Translations under genes and position numbers: made by a program
Notes under the pieces: generated by a model
The model's input: only the letters and a program-made list of their open reading frames with translations
Told to the model about the DNA's origin: nothing
Databases searched by the model: none
Shown: positions 63,303 through 64,000 of the stretch, one piece after another
Layout: every line of letters starts with the position of its first letter
How positions within the stretch are numbered: position 1 is the stretch's first letter
From: Alphaproteobacteria bacterium
GTDB lineage: Bacteria > Pseudomonadota > Alphaproteobacteria > Rhizobiales > Rhizobiaceae
Assembly: GCA_024280375.1 (NCBI GenBank)
Contig: JAJRQF010000132.1
Coordinates: forward strand, 1 to 64,000
DNA length: 64,000 nucleotides
Direction of reading: 5' to 3'

Positions 63303-64000
63303 ATGCGCTCCCTGCTATTTGTTCCCGGAGACAGCGAGAAAAAACTCGCCAAAGGTCTGGAAAGCGGCGCAGATGTGCTGCTGGTTGATCTGGAAGATTC
63401 CGTTTCGCTCGACAACAAGATCGAGGCCCGGCGCATCACCGCCGCCTACCTTGCCGACAATCTGGAAAACCCCGATGCGCCGACCATATTTGTGCGCATC
63501 AACAGTTTTGACAGCAATATGCTGGAAGACGACCTTAAGGCCATCATGGTGGCAAAGCCGCACGGCATATTGCTGCCCAAGGCCGAGCACGGCAAAGATG
63601 TCGCTCTTTTGGATGCGCGATTGCGGGTCTATGAGGCTGAAAACAATATCAGCGATGGCAAAACCCGCATTGCCGCAATCATAACCGAAACCGCGCTTGG
63701 TACGCTGAATGCAGGCACCTATGGCGATCGCAGCCAGCGGCTTTCGGCACTCACATGGGGTGCGGAAGACCTTTCCGCCGATATTGGCTCTCTGGAAAAG
63801 CGCGATGCCAATGGCAATTACCGGGCGGTTTTTCAACACGCACGCACGGTCACCCTGCTTGGTGCGGTAGCGGCGGGCGTTGCCCCAATCGACACCGTCT
63901 ATACCGATTTTCGCAATATGGAGGGCTTGCGCGAGGAATGTGAAGAATCCGCCATTGATGGATTTACCGGCAAGATGGCCATTCACCCGGCGCAGGTGGA
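63303..64000 (+). CDS. HpcH/HpaI aldolase-citrate lyase family protein (CitE-like CoA ester lyase), cut by window edge
   Basis: N-terminal 232 codons of a CitE-like lyase running off the right edge. MRSLLFVPGDSEKKLAKGLE, LLVDLEDSVSLDNK, IFVRINSF, GILLPKAEHGKDV, IAAIITETALGTLNA and LTWGAEDLSADIGS are the family's substrate and Mg2+ binding segments (the Glu and Asp in ETALG and GAEDLSAD bind metal). Relatives are malyl-CoA/methylmalyl-CoA lyases and malyl-CoA thioesterase. Start ATG 63303 is 4 bp after the MaoC gene stop, with GGAG about eleven bases upstream. Confidence 0.93.
   Translation, partial: MRSLLFVPGDSEKKLAKGLESGADVLLVDLEDSVSLDNKIEARRITAAYLADNLENPDAPTIFVRINSFDSNMLEDDLKAIMVAKPHGILLPKAEHGKDVALLDARLRVYEAENNISDGKTRIAAIITETALGTLNAGTYGDRSQRLSALTWGAEDLSADIGSLEKRDANGNYRAVFQHARTVTLLGAVAAGVAPIDTVYTDFRNMEGLREECEESAIDGFTGKMAIHPAQV

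Noticed and set aside
1-64000. tRNA, rRNA, CRISPR arrays, prophage or IS elements
   Set aside because: No cloverleaf with a GTTCRANYC arm, no rRNA-like stretch, no regularly spaced short repeats and no transposase, integrase or phage structural gene was recognised by reading; a tRNAscan or ISfinder run could still find something missed.

Overview
The window looks like chromosomal DNA of an alphaproteobacterium, probably a marine or aquatic member of the Hyphomicrobiales (Rhizobiales). The evidence is gene order and family content: a cbbR gene divergent from cbbF-cbbP-cbbT (the rhizobial Calvin-cycle arrangement), IalB-, SapC- and DUF2336-family proteins, and a cobalamin cluster of alphaproteobacterial type. 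Base composition appears moderate. No rRNA, tRNA, CRISPR array, phage or insertion sequence was recognised.

Layout. 1-3.8 kb: Calvin-cycle operon cbbF-cbbP-cbbT (minus; cbbT runs off the left edge) with divergent cbbR. 3.9-8.3 kb: RND efflux permease and its adaptor. 8.6-9.9 kb: SapC-like and IalB-like proteins. 10-15.2 kb: methylated-amine module with a pyrrolysine-free MttB-family methyltransferase, a dimethylglycine/sarcosine dehydrogenase-like flavoprotein and a divergent GbdR-like AraC regulator. 15.2-22.5 kb: LysR regulator and a dipeptide-type ABC importer (Tat-exported binding protein, two permeases, double ATPase) followed by a universal stress protein. 22.6-29.2 kb: MmgE/PrpD protein, acetolactate-synthase-like ThDP enzyme with a leaderless PhnD-like protein, and a LemA-DUF2207 pair. 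29.2-29.7 kb: intergenic mosaic with a 162-bp direct repeat. 29.7-34.8 kb: TetR-adaptor-RND operon with a palindromic operator.

35.0-39.1 kb: the most unusual gene, a 1358-residue protein joining a signal peptide, two rhodanese domains, a YidC/Oxa1-like membrane domain and a PEP-synthase/PPDK-like ATP-grasp plus phosphohistidine domain. 39.1-42.9 kb: BarA-like hybrid kinase with a PhnD-like periplasmic binding protein. 43-49 kb: cobalamin genes cobA-cobB-cobD-cbiB (minus) divergent from cbiD-cobK (plus). 49-51.5 kb: GGDEF/EAL protein. 51.7-56.4 kb: alpha-oxoamine synthase, two stand-alone receiver proteins and a six-TM hybrid kinase, a possible small-molecule signalling set. 56.5-62.7 kb: outer-membrane barrel, pyrophosphatase, small membrane protein, secreted lysine-rich protein, NAD kinase, XRE/MmyB regulator with a divergent membrane protein, DUF2336 protein. 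62.8-64 kb: MaoC dehydratase and a CitE-like lyase cut by the right edge.

The genes suggest a metabolically versatile heterotroph with CO2-fixation capacity, methylated-amine and peptide-type uptake, B12 synthesis and dense two-component and c-di-GMP signalling. Assignments rest on motif recognition by eye; no database search was possible. Start codons were moved inward from the longest frame where a Shine-Dalgarno sequence or family length argued for it.
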